NCBI GenBank assembly: GCA_016806645.1
Contig: JACSYO010000570.1
Location: 3,676,501 to 3,740,500, forward strand
DNA length: 64,000 nucleotides
DNA from: Ophiodon elongatus
Lineage: Eukaryota > Chordata > Actinopteri > Perciformes > Hexagrammidae
Direction of reading: 5' to 3'
Shown here piece after piece: positions 12,502 to 37,400 of the stretch. How positions within the stretch are numbered: position 1 is the stretch's first letter; the number at the start of each line of letters is the position of its first letter. Below the pieces are notes generated by a model. The model ran no database searches. It had not been told where the DNA came from and worked only from the letters and a program-made list of their open reading frames with translations. The position numbers and the translations under genes are program-made.

Positions 12502-12594
12502 CGTTGCTACGCAACGTATCTTCAGACGTGGGCGGGGTCTGGAGCTGTTGCGTCACTTGTTCCTTTTACAATTTTACATACGGTCTACGTTTAC
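12502..12594 (-). promoter_or_regulatory. adgb: adgb proximal promoter: X-box-like palindrome, GC box, forkhead core
   Basis: Within 155 bp upstream of the adgb start codon lie three elements: the palindrome CGTTGCTACGCAACG (12502-12516), whose GTTGC/GCAAC half-sites resemble an RFX X-box; a GC box GGGCGGGGTC (12530-12539); and GTTTAC (12589-12594), a forkhead core (GTAAAC on the coding strand). Androglobin is known to be FOXJ1-regulated and linked to cilia, where RFX factors also act. The motifs are visible; their use is inference. The X-box match is imperfect because the half-site spacing is 3 nt. Confidence 0.45.
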
Positions 12595-13000
12595 AATGCG
12601 ATCTATTTACAGAGAGTTACTTCAGAGTAACGGAACGTGATTAATTAAACACCTGGCCTTATTGTGCTGTATGTAAACTGATAGAATCATACAAAAGATT
12701 GCAAAATACAGCCTTCAAAATGTGCTGCAGAGTGAAATCAATACCTTTCTGGAATCGTCTTGATAAAATCGTTGACAGTCAAAGCATCACAAAGGGTGCA
12801 TTTTCCTGAAGGCCATGGTATCGGATTGTATTGCTCTGCCTCAAGTCTGTCATGGCTCACACTGTAAAATTGTGCTCATACCGCACAAATGTAGCACCAC
12901 ATGAAATGAACTATAGACAACAATCAGGACGAAAAGCAATACATCATAACGCTGTCAACTTTGTCTGAATTGCATGCTGCAATACTTTAATGACATGACT

Positions 13001-13052
13001 GTATTGCAGTGCCAATACTGACAATACATGCCAGTATTGGCACTGCAGTAAT
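13001..13052. repeat. near-perfect hairpin-forming inverted repeat
   Basis: Arms 13003-13020 and 13032-13049 pair over 18 bp with one G-U wobble around an 11-nt loop (13021-13031). The left arm can instead pair with CTGCAATAC at 12978-12986 through GTATTGCAG (13001-13009), giving two mutually exclusive hairpins. It is not part of any exon found. Confidence 0.8.
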
Positions 13053-13173
13053 GCTCGAACACCACACAACTGGACATCGTTGTGTTCCTGGTGTGGAGGA
13101 GAAACAAGCTGTAGTGGTGAGAGCACAGTGTCTGTGACCAGCACACATGGTTTCCTGAGTAGAATCACATGGG

Positions 13174-13191
13174 TGGGTCTCTCTCTCTCTC

Positions 13192-13222
<31 letters not shown>
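13174..13222. repeat. (TC)n then (CA)n microsatellite
   Basis: A TC run (to about 13194) passes directly into about 13 CA units. A similar mixed CT/CA run lies at 13731-13781. Confidence 0.93.
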
Positions 13223-13798
13223 ATTGTACTCTGCGCCACACATTCCTTCAAGGGAAACTCGTCACTAGTGTTTTCTCAAACATTATCTAACTCTAATAGA
13301 AACAACTGTGCCAGTGCTTGCTCTGCGCACTATACAGTGCTAGATTATGTACTGTGTCGAATCTGTTATGGAAGTCTTACTACGACCATTGACTTAATCA
13401 TTGGCCATTAATCTGTGCTTTTCATTAGGTTGACAAGTATTTAGGCCTGCTTTCAAATATATATTGATGTTACCACTCAATCATTCTTCAAATGCAGTCA
13501 GAGTGATGTCTACTGTCACTCTGTAGTGTTCTGCAGTTCTCTTGTGGCATGGCAATACCAAAGCACTGCCATCTCAGCTCTCAGCCCCAGGAACCTGCAC
13601 CAAGCATTATTGCGTGTGCAGCATGCTAATAAAATGTGTTCATAGGAGTATAATCCCAGCTCAGATGGCTTGAGCCAAGAAGTCTATGTGCTGGTAAAAA
13701 ACATATATTACATGTCTCCGCTGGCCTCATATTCTCTCTCTCTCACTCTCTCACTCTCACACACTCACACACTCACACACAAAATATCTGTTAAAATG

Positions 13799-13804
13799 TT
13801 TATT
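13799..13804 (-). terminator. rab32: candidate rab32 polyadenylation signal
   Basis: AATAAA on the minus strand about 1.1 kb after the rab32 stop. No AATAAA was noticed between 14060 and the stop codon. Transcript data would be needed to confirm it. Confidence 0.25.
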
Positions 13805-14938
13805 CTATTTTGGTCTTGTATATTCAATGTATTTTCACATGTAAACTTAATCTCAACTCCATGTTTTAAAAAAAAAAAAAAAGAAAAAAAAAAAAAAAAA
13901 TCCTTCATATTTAATTTGAACACTAATGTACAAGAGAGTGTAGTCCTCTGTCTCATTCCGTTTTTATATCTCACCAATTTCATAATGCAGGACCCAACAC
14001 CAAAAACAAACAAAGACCGACCGTAAAGCAGATCTACATTCTCATACTTGTGTATCATAGTATCATTACTAGAATGTTTGAGTGAATAACAAAAAGGGTT
14101 CCCCTCTAATTAACAAACTGTATTATGGCACATAACGTCAGAGAAAATATGGCATAAAGACAACAATCCATGACAGCCATATGAGATACGATAACACTTT
14201 CACAATGCTTAACTGCAAGGCCCGTTTGCTTATGTTTTACACAGTAGTCTAAAGAACAGCTGGAAACACAAACGTCTGTACGGTAAAAGAATGATTGTCG
14301 ATAATGTCCCTCTATATGAATAGAAGAAATACTTCAACACTGAACAATAAAGTGTCTTGTTTCACAGATAAATGCTGAATAACAAGAATACAGAGCGAGC
14401 ATAGACCAAATTGACAGAAAATAAGAGGCTACATGTTTTCGAGCTCGTGTTTCACCAATTTCTGTTTAGTCGTCGTCGTCCCCCCCCTCCCCCTCTTCTC
14501 GGGCGTGGTATAGTCCAGGGCTTCAGAGGCTGTCAGGTTAACAGGAGGAGCAGCAGGGTTCAAGTGTGGTGGGCTGGGTGGGGTTTATAGTTGATGGTGG
14601 AATACACAAATCAGGGAAATTTACATGGAGAAAAACACAAAAATGAAGATGCTGTGGTGTAGAGGTGTGGGACACAGAAGGAAACCGCTTTATAGAGGCA
14701 GTGACATCATTTGCGACAACTTCAAGATAAAATTGGGCTGAGAGAACTACAATGAAACACTTGGATGTGCAGGTCGAACAGGGCATCAGTGCAGAGAGGA
14801 GAAGATGCTGGAGCTTTGAAGACCCACGAATTAATATTCCTCAGAGACGCTGCAGTAGAGGGCTGAGAGCCAGAGGCTCGGTGCTAGGGTTGGACCCCGC
14901 CAAAGGGAGGCTTATGGCTAATTTGAATGGATTGAGTG

Positions 14939-27999
<13,061 letters not shown>

Positions 28000-28584
28000 G
28001 CTGGCACACTGACGCACACAACTTCTTTCGAAACTCGAGGCAGCTTCTGCTTTCTCTCGCGCATGTATGCTTCCCGTGAGGAGCTGTTGCGGGACTGGGG
28101 CTGAGGGCCAGACGCAACAGAAATGATTGTCTCCCTCCCCTCCGTTATTATTCTCCTCCTCCTTCTCCTGCTGCAGCTCAGCAACCACCTGATAAGTCAT
28201 AGGACCCGGAAATGTAAGAAAGTTGATACTCGATGCTTCCTCGCGCTGCTGCGGTTACAGTTAGAACCCAAGAAAGAACCCAAACTTTGTCATGTAGCGT
28301 GTCTTTACCATCGAGGAGACTGACCGTCAAACCAAAGGCACTGGGACTTTTCTTTTGTGTGTTTGTATGTGTGTGAGATTTTTTTTTTTATTTAAGATTT
28401 TTTTTTTTTTTTTTACAAAGAAACAAGTATCCATTATCTGAGTGTGGGATGAAAGACATGTTAAAGATATTTCTCTTTAATCTGTGCTATGAGTAATTCT
28501 TTTTTCTTGAGAGAAAAAGTCCAATTAACTCGTTGAAAGAAAATCAGGCAAATGTCTGATGTGCTGGAGGGTTCAAGTTTCCTG

Positions 28585-28585
<1 letters not shown>

Positions 28586-28632
<47 letters not shown>
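28586..28632. repeat. (CA)n microsatellite
   Basis: About 23 units between the rab32 and grm1 genes, about 590 bp upstream of the rab32 start. Confidence 0.95.
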
Positions 28633-28634
<2 letters not shown>

Positions 28635-29020
28635 AAGTTAAATATTGTCTTGAAGCTAGTTGTTATGTTACTAAATCATGCTCATACGCCGACATCTTAA
28701 AGTGGGTTTTAAGACTTCCCTCTTCAGCTGAATATGAAAAAAGCCTTTTAGTGTCAAACGCTCACAGCGAGGCTCAAACATCTAAGTGAAGTAATAATCA
28801 GCAAAACACATTTTTAAGTACAGGTGAACTTTATAATTTAGCTTGAGATGCCTTGAAAACCTCTTAATGATCCCTGATTGCCCCAAAAATATATTTTGGA
28901 AACATTGGTTTCAGTTAATATTGAGCTTGGTAAGTCTTAAAGATTTTTGCAGTTGAACCTAATGACAACCCAGTTTTCAGGCTGTTGTAGGCAGTAATCA
29001 GTCTTCTTAATATAAATAGT

Positions 29021-29026
29021 TTTATT
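29021..29026 (-). terminator. grm1: candidate grm1 polyadenylation signal
   Basis: AATAAA on the minus strand about 1.6 kb beyond the grm1 stop and about 1 kb before rab32. grm1 genes usually have long 3'UTRs, so the position is plausible, but no other evidence supports it. Confidence 0.2.
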
Positions 29027-30656
29027 TTACAGCATTGTTCAGCTTGCCCAAAACATAAAGGCCTATTTCACTCTAGATTTGACAGTGTTAAACAGGTGGC
29101 ACCCTCGTATATTTTACACTGGATAAAATCATTTAACAACTTACACTATAATAGACTAAAAACATTTGGAAATACAATACAATTTCACTATGTACTGTAT
29201 AGTCTTGTACTTTGAAATAATTTGCATTCTTATAGATAAAGAACTAAGAAACTTAACCTCAAGTAAACTACTTAAGTTAATAATGCAAGATTTAAGCAAA
29301 ATTGAAACATGTATAATCTCATGACAAGAAGCATCTAATCATTGGTCACCTTTACAACTGAATATTTTCAAGAGGATACAGTCGACCGAGTTAGCTTAAA
29401 AGTTACCCAAAAACCAAACACACTGCTCTTCGACAAGTATCTGAGGACAGTTTCAAAATGTATAAACTCTTTTTTTCTGTTGACATTCTAAATATAGAAA
29501 CATTTATCAGTATTACAAACATACCACCTGTGTGAAAAACAAGAGATGGCTGAACAGTATTACAAACTTTGAGAACTTGTACAAGTACTGTGTTTTTCAT
29601 TACAATGACACAGCAAATATCAACACGGCATGGAAAGCAAAAGTAGTTCTTTTATCACGTCCCATGCTCATAAAACTTGTTCTTAGAGTTATGATTGAGT
29701 GTAAACTAAATAAACAACATCGCCATCATCTACAATCACGCTAACCTGTATCAGCTACATCGTAAAAAATTGAAAGCGGGGCTGTAGGTTGGTAACAACT
29801 TTGATTGGCACATTATATCCATGTCTTATATCATACAGCGCAAGTCTTCAGCAGAATCTCAGTTCAGTGATAATATTTTGTTGCACATCTCGCAACACAT
29901 AAAAGTAATAATCAACCAACTTACTGCACGTTTTTTGTTAATTAATATATTTGTTTACTTTAATTGCGATGAGGTCAGATGAGGGAAAGCTGAAGTAAAA
30001 TTGATTAATGACAAAAGGCGATAAGCGAATCATTTTCGTTGCAACTGCGACTGCTGCACACATGAAGAGACCTGTACGTGTGCAGCAGAGAGGAGCAAAG
30101 CTAATCAAAACTGGCATGAAATGCACTTCAGCTACTGCGGTCTTAAGAGCCAGTCTGGACTCTGCTTGTATCCTTATAGTGCACATAGAGTATATACACA
30201 TTGACATGTGTTTGTCTTTCCATTTGTCTCTCCCACACCATCTAATTGCACTGCCATTATGAGAACCACAGCTACATCCTTCATTATGATTCTCAGTGCC
30301 GCTTAATTCTTCACAATTTGGCATGAGAGCTGACTAGTTTTGGCACTCTTCCCAGTTTACATTTTACAGAAAGGCTTTGATCACTGACAGCCCTTCAGCA
30401 ATGTGAGCACACATGGATGATTACTGGTGTTTTTCTACTTATAATATTGATTAACCCCTTACTTGTAAAAGCAAAGTAATGCGTACAAGCAAGCCAAATG
30501 ACAAAATATGGCAAAATATGAACGCTAAAAACTTGAAATGAAAATAAAATGAAGTTGTGCAATATGTATCTGTATATATTTGTGTGTGTTGTGCATGAAT
30601 CTGTAAGTGGAAATATGTCTGTGTGGACAGCAACCGTGTCAGCGCCTGTTATGCTC

Positions 30657-31473
30657 TCACAGTGTTGAGGAGCTGTGTGCGAAGTCTTGGAGGGTGTTTA
30701 AGGTGTAGACTGAGCTCAGAGGGCCTCCGAGCATCGACTCCATGATGGAGGAGTCGCTCACAGACTCCCCCGAACACACAGAGTCTCTGAAGGGGGAGGG
30801 GGGCGACAGAGCGAGGGAATCCTCCAGAGTTGGCTTGTTCCGAGTTAAATCCTCGCCTTCCCCGTCCTCCCCCTCCCCATCCTCCTTGGCATCATAAATG
30901 TAGCTGTGTAAGAGGTCCAGTTCCTCGTCCTCGGACCCCTCTTCTTCAAACACCCCTACTTGTGGTGCCAAAGGAAGCTGAGAGGGGTTCAAGTTCAAAG
31001 GCTCATTGGCAGGGATCGCCTCCCTGGCGGTGTGCTCATTAAGTGCAGGGACATAGGAGCTGTGTGTGTCCACCACAGCCCCTTGCAAGCGCTCTGTGGT
31101 GCAGCCCTTCACGTGAAGGGGCAAATAAGAAGCTGGCTTATCTAAATTAGACTCCAGCCCTTGCGTCTGTCCAGAGCAAGTCGGGGTCCAGAGGGCGCGC
31201 TGCGAATCTCCCTCGTCGTCCTCCTCCACCAGGTTGTACAGAGGCTTAGCGCCACGCGGTTCTTGTGGGGGATGAGGTTCTGTGCCACGGTTGCAGGTGG
31301 AGGGTGCACAACTGTTGGGGTCGGGGGTGTTAGTTAGGGGCCTGATGACCGCCGTCTGATTCAAGCCGGCTTCCTGTTTCCTCACATGCACAGACAGTCT
31401 GTGCCACACATTCCCCCCCCTTGGAGGGTGTCTTGCACCTGATTCAGACCATGACACAGACTTGCCATTAGAA
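30657..31473 (-). CDS. grm1: grm1 coding exon 8: cytoplasmic tail and stop
   Basis: 817 nt after acceptor TTCGTTCATAG. It begins SNGKSVSWSESG, then WHRLSVHV and NQTAVIRPLT as in mammalian mGluR1. A strongly acidic stretch (about 210-240 residues into the exon) precedes LSPPSPFRDS, the Homer EVH1 ligand, and the protein ends HSSSTL, a PDZ ligand. The middle of the tail is poorly conserved and lacks the long proline/glutamine runs of mammalian GRM1. Stop TGA at 30659-30657. Confidence 0.95.
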
Positions 31474-34400
31474 CTATGAACGAAATAAAGACCCAAGTTA
31501 CTAACACAGGAAACCGGGAGCAACATCATCAACACAGCAACATCAGCATAGCAGCAACGTAATAGAACTGAGCAGCAGCATTTCAACATTTCTAATGCAT
31601 GTTAAAATACTTTTTAACCACATGACTTGACATTAACAGCTTTGATAAGGGGTTCACTCATGAGCTTTAAGGAGCATTACATTTATTAACTGTGGCACTT
31701 CACAAACATAGTGAGTCATAATGTGCTGCAGAAAGCATTATGATCTTGAAATTGCTTCAAACATTAAGCTTACAGAATTAGGAGCCAACCAGCTAATTCC
31801 TCCTGTCTTAACTATTTTCTTATAGAGTTCAAATGAGACGCATGCATTCTGAATCAGTATTTCAGTAAGGTGCCCGAGCTGGGCTGAAGATGACACAGAG
31901 TTTAGCGCAGAATGACCTAGGACTGGTTCTAATGTGATTAGTTGGAGTGGAGAGGTGGGGAGGAGAGGGGCATTCATGCTGAGAAAAGTTAAATGTGAGG
32001 TTAATTCAGGATAAACCAAAAGCAGCAGGGTGGCAGATCTCCTCTTCGGAGGGCTGCAGTGTCAAAAACAAATTTTTTTTATTGCCAACTCATAAGAGAC
32101 AGGATCACAGAGGCAAGTCATTCTTTCTTATTCAGCCAGATGTGCTGGTTAAAGTTGTTGAATACAAAAGGACTCAACAAACTCAAGCTGAGAGCCAACC
32201 AAATTATGAATGGTTACTTGCTCCTCCTTTTACTTAATGTACTTATTAAAATCAAGCATAATACAATGCAATAGCTAAAATAGAATAAACAAAAAGGTTT
32301 CCACACAACGTCCCACAACAACACTACCTCTATGTTGTGCGAAAGTGTGCAGAACATTATGGACTTTGACTATACGATTTTTGGGCAAACTCAGAAAACG
32401 CAGATTTTCTTTATGATCAATTTATGATCATCTGGCTAGTGAGTGTCTAAAAGTCTCCTGTGGTTGTATACAATAATAAAATATGTCTCAGTTGACAGTG
32501 CAGCTCTCCAGAAAAGGAGTTGAATGACCACCATGCCAAAACATTTGCCAGCCTCGACACTTTTCAGACACTATGCTGCTCAGTTTGGAAGGTTAAAGGG
32601 TTAAGAGATTAGAAAGGCTGCATAGCAAGGGTGAGACACGACACAGAAACAGATTGGGATCACTCTCATACTCTGCCCCACTCCTTACTTTAGATACCTG
32701 TCCATGTGTCACTGCTGTGGATCTCAAAAAAGTTATATGCAAGTCTTATATCTAGTTTAGATGTTTCTATATATACTTTAATAATCACTGATACATCAGT
32801 ATGGCCTGTTAGCTTTAAATCAACGGCATAAAAAATGTCCTGTCTTGAGTTTTCTGTTAAATTTAGCTTAATTTCATTAATAATATGTCATGCCCCTCAG
32901 GGGGAGGGGGATGTTCCACATAAACCTGTGTTAATTTCTTACTGTTTCTAAATACACGTATCAGTATGTTTTTTACACCGATTGGGGTACTGGAAAGTTC
33001 AAATATGACCTTTAATATCAAGCATAAACACTCAAATATTATTGCAAAAAATAAGCACCTGTATGTAACTTTTGATGATTTATTCAGTGAAATGCCAAAA
33101 GATCAGCTTTGGACAACTCACTGTACCATTTGAGTGTTTAGGCATGATATAATTTTGTCTCTAAACAAATAGAATCTAGCCAGATACAAGGTCAACGTAA
33201 AAAGGTCACTCACTTGGCTTTGCCAGACACCGGTTTCTTTCGGCGGAATATATTGAAGAAGTTGTTGGTCCCGCATTGAGCCGACTTTCCATCCCCAACG
33301 TGCATTCGCACCACATCGGATGTGGTGAAGGCGCTTCGGACGTTCCTCTCTGGTTTGGCAATGATAATGTACATCTTAGGCGTGAACATGCACCCCAGTG
33401 CCACTGTTACACTCAGGCTAACGGAGAAGGATGTGGTTATGATCTTGTAGTTTGAGCCAAAATAGATTGGCACAAAGGCCAACCAGATAATGCAGGTAGT
33501 GTACATTGTAAAGGCAATATATTTAGCCTCATTAAAGTTGGCTGGGACGTTCCGAGTCTTGAAGGCATAGTAGGTGCAGCTCATGATTAGCAGGCCGTTG
33601 TAACCCAGTGGCGCCACCATGCCAACGTTGCTAGTATTACAGATGAGGTAGACCTCACTTATGCTCGGGTAGGACTTGATGGGTTCAGGAGGCTCCAGAA
33701 TGATGAGTGTGATCTCCAGAGTTAGCTGCATACTGATCAGCATAAAGGCAATGACCACCTGGGCCCAAGCGCTCATGAAACGGGGCTTCTTGGTGCAGAT
33801 CTTCTTCTTGCTGCCTGCCAGGATGCGGGCAATGCGGTTAGTTTTGGTCACCAGGGCAGAGTAGCACATTGCAGATGAAAGGCCCACCATGAATCTCTGC
33901 AAGTAGCAGGAGGCCACTGTAGGACGGGCGATTAAGGTGAATGGACAGATGTAGCCCATGAAGATGCCTGCCAAGATGATATAACAGAGTTCTCTGCTTG
34001 AGGACTTTACCACAGGTGTATCACGATACTGGATGAATACAAAGGTGACAAAGGAAGTGATGAGGATGCCCACGCAGGAAAAAGCCACTGCCACCATGGA
34101 TTCCACATCCGCCCAGTCAAGATACTTCAGAGGCAGGGGCTGGCAGCCTGGACAGGGCAGAGGAGATGTCGGGTTAATCTTTTGTTGTGACTGTATGAGT
34201 TTTTGTGAATGAAAGGTACAACAAAACAGGGCCAATGAGCAGACAGTAGAGAGATGGCAGAGAGGAGAGCGACATAGATTTGGAGACACAAGAGGGCCTA
34301 AAATTGCGAAGGAACTAATTTGCACGTATCAAAGCTCCAGTTCTGTCAGATTTCTCTCTCATTTTCATTTAATGCCAAATGTGTGTGTGCAGACACGTAG

Positions 34401-37400
34401 GTATGTGTGCTGCCTCTGTCATGACGCACTAGTTGCCTTCCAACACCCAGAGGAAGTTTATAGAGCTTAATGGGAGAAAACTGACATCCCTAGACTTCCC
34501 CAGCTTAACACTCCATAAATTACATGCTGCTGCTAATAGCATTACAGTCATTGCCATCACAAGCAAGGATATGCACAGCACAACCCACTTCTGGTCTGCA
34601 TTGCTAACTCCAAATATGTCAAATTCTTAAAAAAACCTAACTTGTTGCCTCAAGAAGCCTTGATATTTTCAACACAAGATGTGAGAGGTACTAATGCGAA
34701 TATGAAGGCGTAAATCAGTTGTTACACTGTGATATTATTTAAAGGCACCGAGGCAAAAGCACACTGAGGCACACTTGAGGAGAAAGTGTCTGAAGCACAC
34801 AGCAGTGAACTGTTCCTGTTTTTTTAATGACCACCCACCCGGCTTAGTTTACCGCGGCATCAGCCACACTGCGTGCAAACGGACAAGGGTGGCAGAGAGA
34901 AAATGCTCTTATCTGTATCTGTTCTTACACAATCCTATGCTGTCATATCTAAGCTGGGAAGACCTTTAAAAAATTAAAAAAGAAGCTTACTCCACATTGA
35001 CTTCCAGGAGAAGCCAGCACCACAAGGAAATTGTGTTTAAAAACAAAGGTATTTTTTTTTTGGTATTTGCCCTAAAAGAGCGAATGAGTGAACATATGGA
35101 CAGTACAACCTCACTCTATGAATAGGATACCAACTCTCTCTATTAGTATTCTCCAGATAGGGACATGTAATGAGAGTGAAGGGAGAACGTGTTCCTCGAC
35201 AGACTGCTGAAATGTATCCCCAAGCCTCTCATGGCAGTAATAGGATTTTACACCTGGGAACTGAGAGCTCCTCTCAACTCTATAAATCGCTGTCAAAACA
35301 ACCACTGGGTCACAACAAGGCAAGGGAGCAGGGAGGAGGGAAGAGTAGTGTGGAGGTTGAGAGAGCTAAGAGAGCAGGGTCATTGGGCCTGGATGATGAA
35401 AAGCATCAGCGAAAGGAGGTGTCAGGGTGTGAAAGAGCTTATGGGGGGAGGAGGATTTTTTGAGAGCGCAAAATAGTTTGAGAGAAAGTGTTTGTGCTGT
35501 TTCAGTGAGATTGGTGTTCTATGACGTAAATGACCTGACAAGGAGCAGGCAAAAGGTAGGTTAGCTTGGAGCAAATACATGAAATGGGTGATATAATGAG
35601 TGAGGCTTGGTAAAGGGATAGGAAATAAGGAGTATCAAGGGATATTGTTCATAAAATCAAAAGTGGATCGGCTTAGAGCATCTGGTTCGGTCTTTCTTAC
35701 CTTCCAGGAGATCATCGGGCCACCATCCCAGCTCACATGCCTTGCAGGTGAACTCATCCTGGACATACTCATTGTCCTTGCATGTGGTGCAGATCCAGCA
35801 GCAGCTCACCTCGCCCTTCCTAATAACCTGCACGCAGAGAGGCCGGACATCAACGATCAGGGGTCACAGACATCTTAGTAACCAGTCACAACACTAATCA
35901 AACCATGACAAGAAGCACATCACACCCAAGGCAACCCACACAGGTAGTCAGCATCAAGGGGAGAAGTCGAGGATATGTTGTTCTTATCTTCTTGAGCCCC
36001 AGACATACTGTTTATAAAACAAGGCCGGCTGATTTTACATTCTGCTCCCAGGGAGGCTGTTACCAGCACTGTGATATGTAAAGCAGGGTGATAAGTGGGG
36101 CAGGTAACAACGTATATAGAGGGGAAAGTGTGAGCAGGAGAGAGGATGCACCCTCCCTCAGGGCAACTAAGAATATAGCTAGACTGAAAACAATCGGCTC
36201 AAGATGAAGCAAATCAGGGCATATCTTCAAACTGGGCTCAATACCAGTTTCTATTATTTACTGCTCCGAACTGGCTTTCTCCTTAAAGGCACAGGGAAAT
36301 ATTTGTTTGTGTGTTCATTTAGACTTGAAATTTCATTTGTGTATCATAAAAAGCACAAGGATTATTTTTTTTACCCTGAACATTTTTCACCGTGTTTAAT
36401 TAGACTGAGAAAACATGTGCTTGTAAATAATTTTCTCCATAATATTTAATTGGGCAGCGTGGGTTCCCTCCGGGTTCTCCGGCTTCCTCCCACAGTCCAA
36501 AGACATGCAGTTTAGGTTAATTGGCGACTTGATATTGCCCGTAGGTGTGAATGTGAGCGTAAATGGTTTTCTGTCTTTATATGTGCCCTGTGATAAACTG
36601 GCAACCTGTCCAGGGTTTACCCCACCTTCGCCCAATGTCTGCTGGGATCGGCTCCAGCCTCCCCGCGACCCTGAATAGGTTAAGTGGTTCAGAAAATAGA
36701 ATATGTAATTAACAAAGCACGATGCCAAAATGTAGGACAGAGTAACATCCTTGAAGTTTACTTGCCACTGCTGCATTGGATCAACTGTATGTTGGCATAT
36801 TGGGTTAATCGGCAATGATAGTGGAACCCACCCTACAAAGGCCATTTTACAGGAGTGTGGGGAGCATAATGAATCCAGGTTTTACAGTTTTGAGTGGATA
36901 GGGAATGCTAAGACCCAAAATGTAGCTCTATGTAATCCAAAATGAAGCCCCACTATTCCATCATTCAGCAATACCGCCGCTGAGATTAATTCTGCCATCT
37001 ACAGATACAAGTCTGCAGCTAAAATTAAAAGAGAAACCTATATTGGTACCAAAAGGGAAAATAGTATCCAACTATATTGACCAACACCAGATTTTTATAT
37101 TTACAGATGGTTCAAAATAACCAGAGAATGGGCATACAGGTACTGCATTCCTCAGCCCTCATTGTGAGGTGGCAGTGAAAAAGATAATACAAGACCACCT
37201 TTCAACATCAACGGCTGAATTCATTGGAATAATGTTAGCATTACAATGGGTGAAAGAAAATAACTAAGCTAGTGTCGTAATCGCTTCTGATAGCTCGGCA
37301 GCACTTTCAGTCGTCATGCAGGCAGTATAATTTGGATGACATTTTCCCTGTGCTACACAAACTACATTATAGGGGATTTGATATCTCCTTCCTTTGGGTT

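Larger units (their letters stand above)
12595..14938. other. adgb-rab32 intergenic region and probable rab32 3'UTR
   Basis: Contains the hairpin near 13.0 kb, the TC/CA runs at 13174 and 13731, an A-rich stretch at 13867-13900 and the rab32 poly(A) candidate. 13.8-14.94 kb is the probable rab32 3'UTR. No coding signal. Confidence 0.5.
28000..30656. other. rab32 5' region and grm1 3' region
   Basis: 28000-28330 is the rab32 leader and promoter side, relatively GC-rich, with no TATA box noticed. T-rich runs lie at 28379-28416 and the (CA)n at 28586. 29.0-30.65 kb is A/T-rich and probably grm1 3'UTR. No other gene seen. Confidence 0.5.

Noticed and set aside
29938..30324. 128-codon minus-strand open frame between grm1 and rab32
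   Set aside because: A/T-rich, with no recognisable protein features, and it lies in probable grm1 3'UTR.
36396..36845. 149-codon minus-strand open frame
   Set aside because: It runs antisense through the L2-like tail and the LINE remnant.
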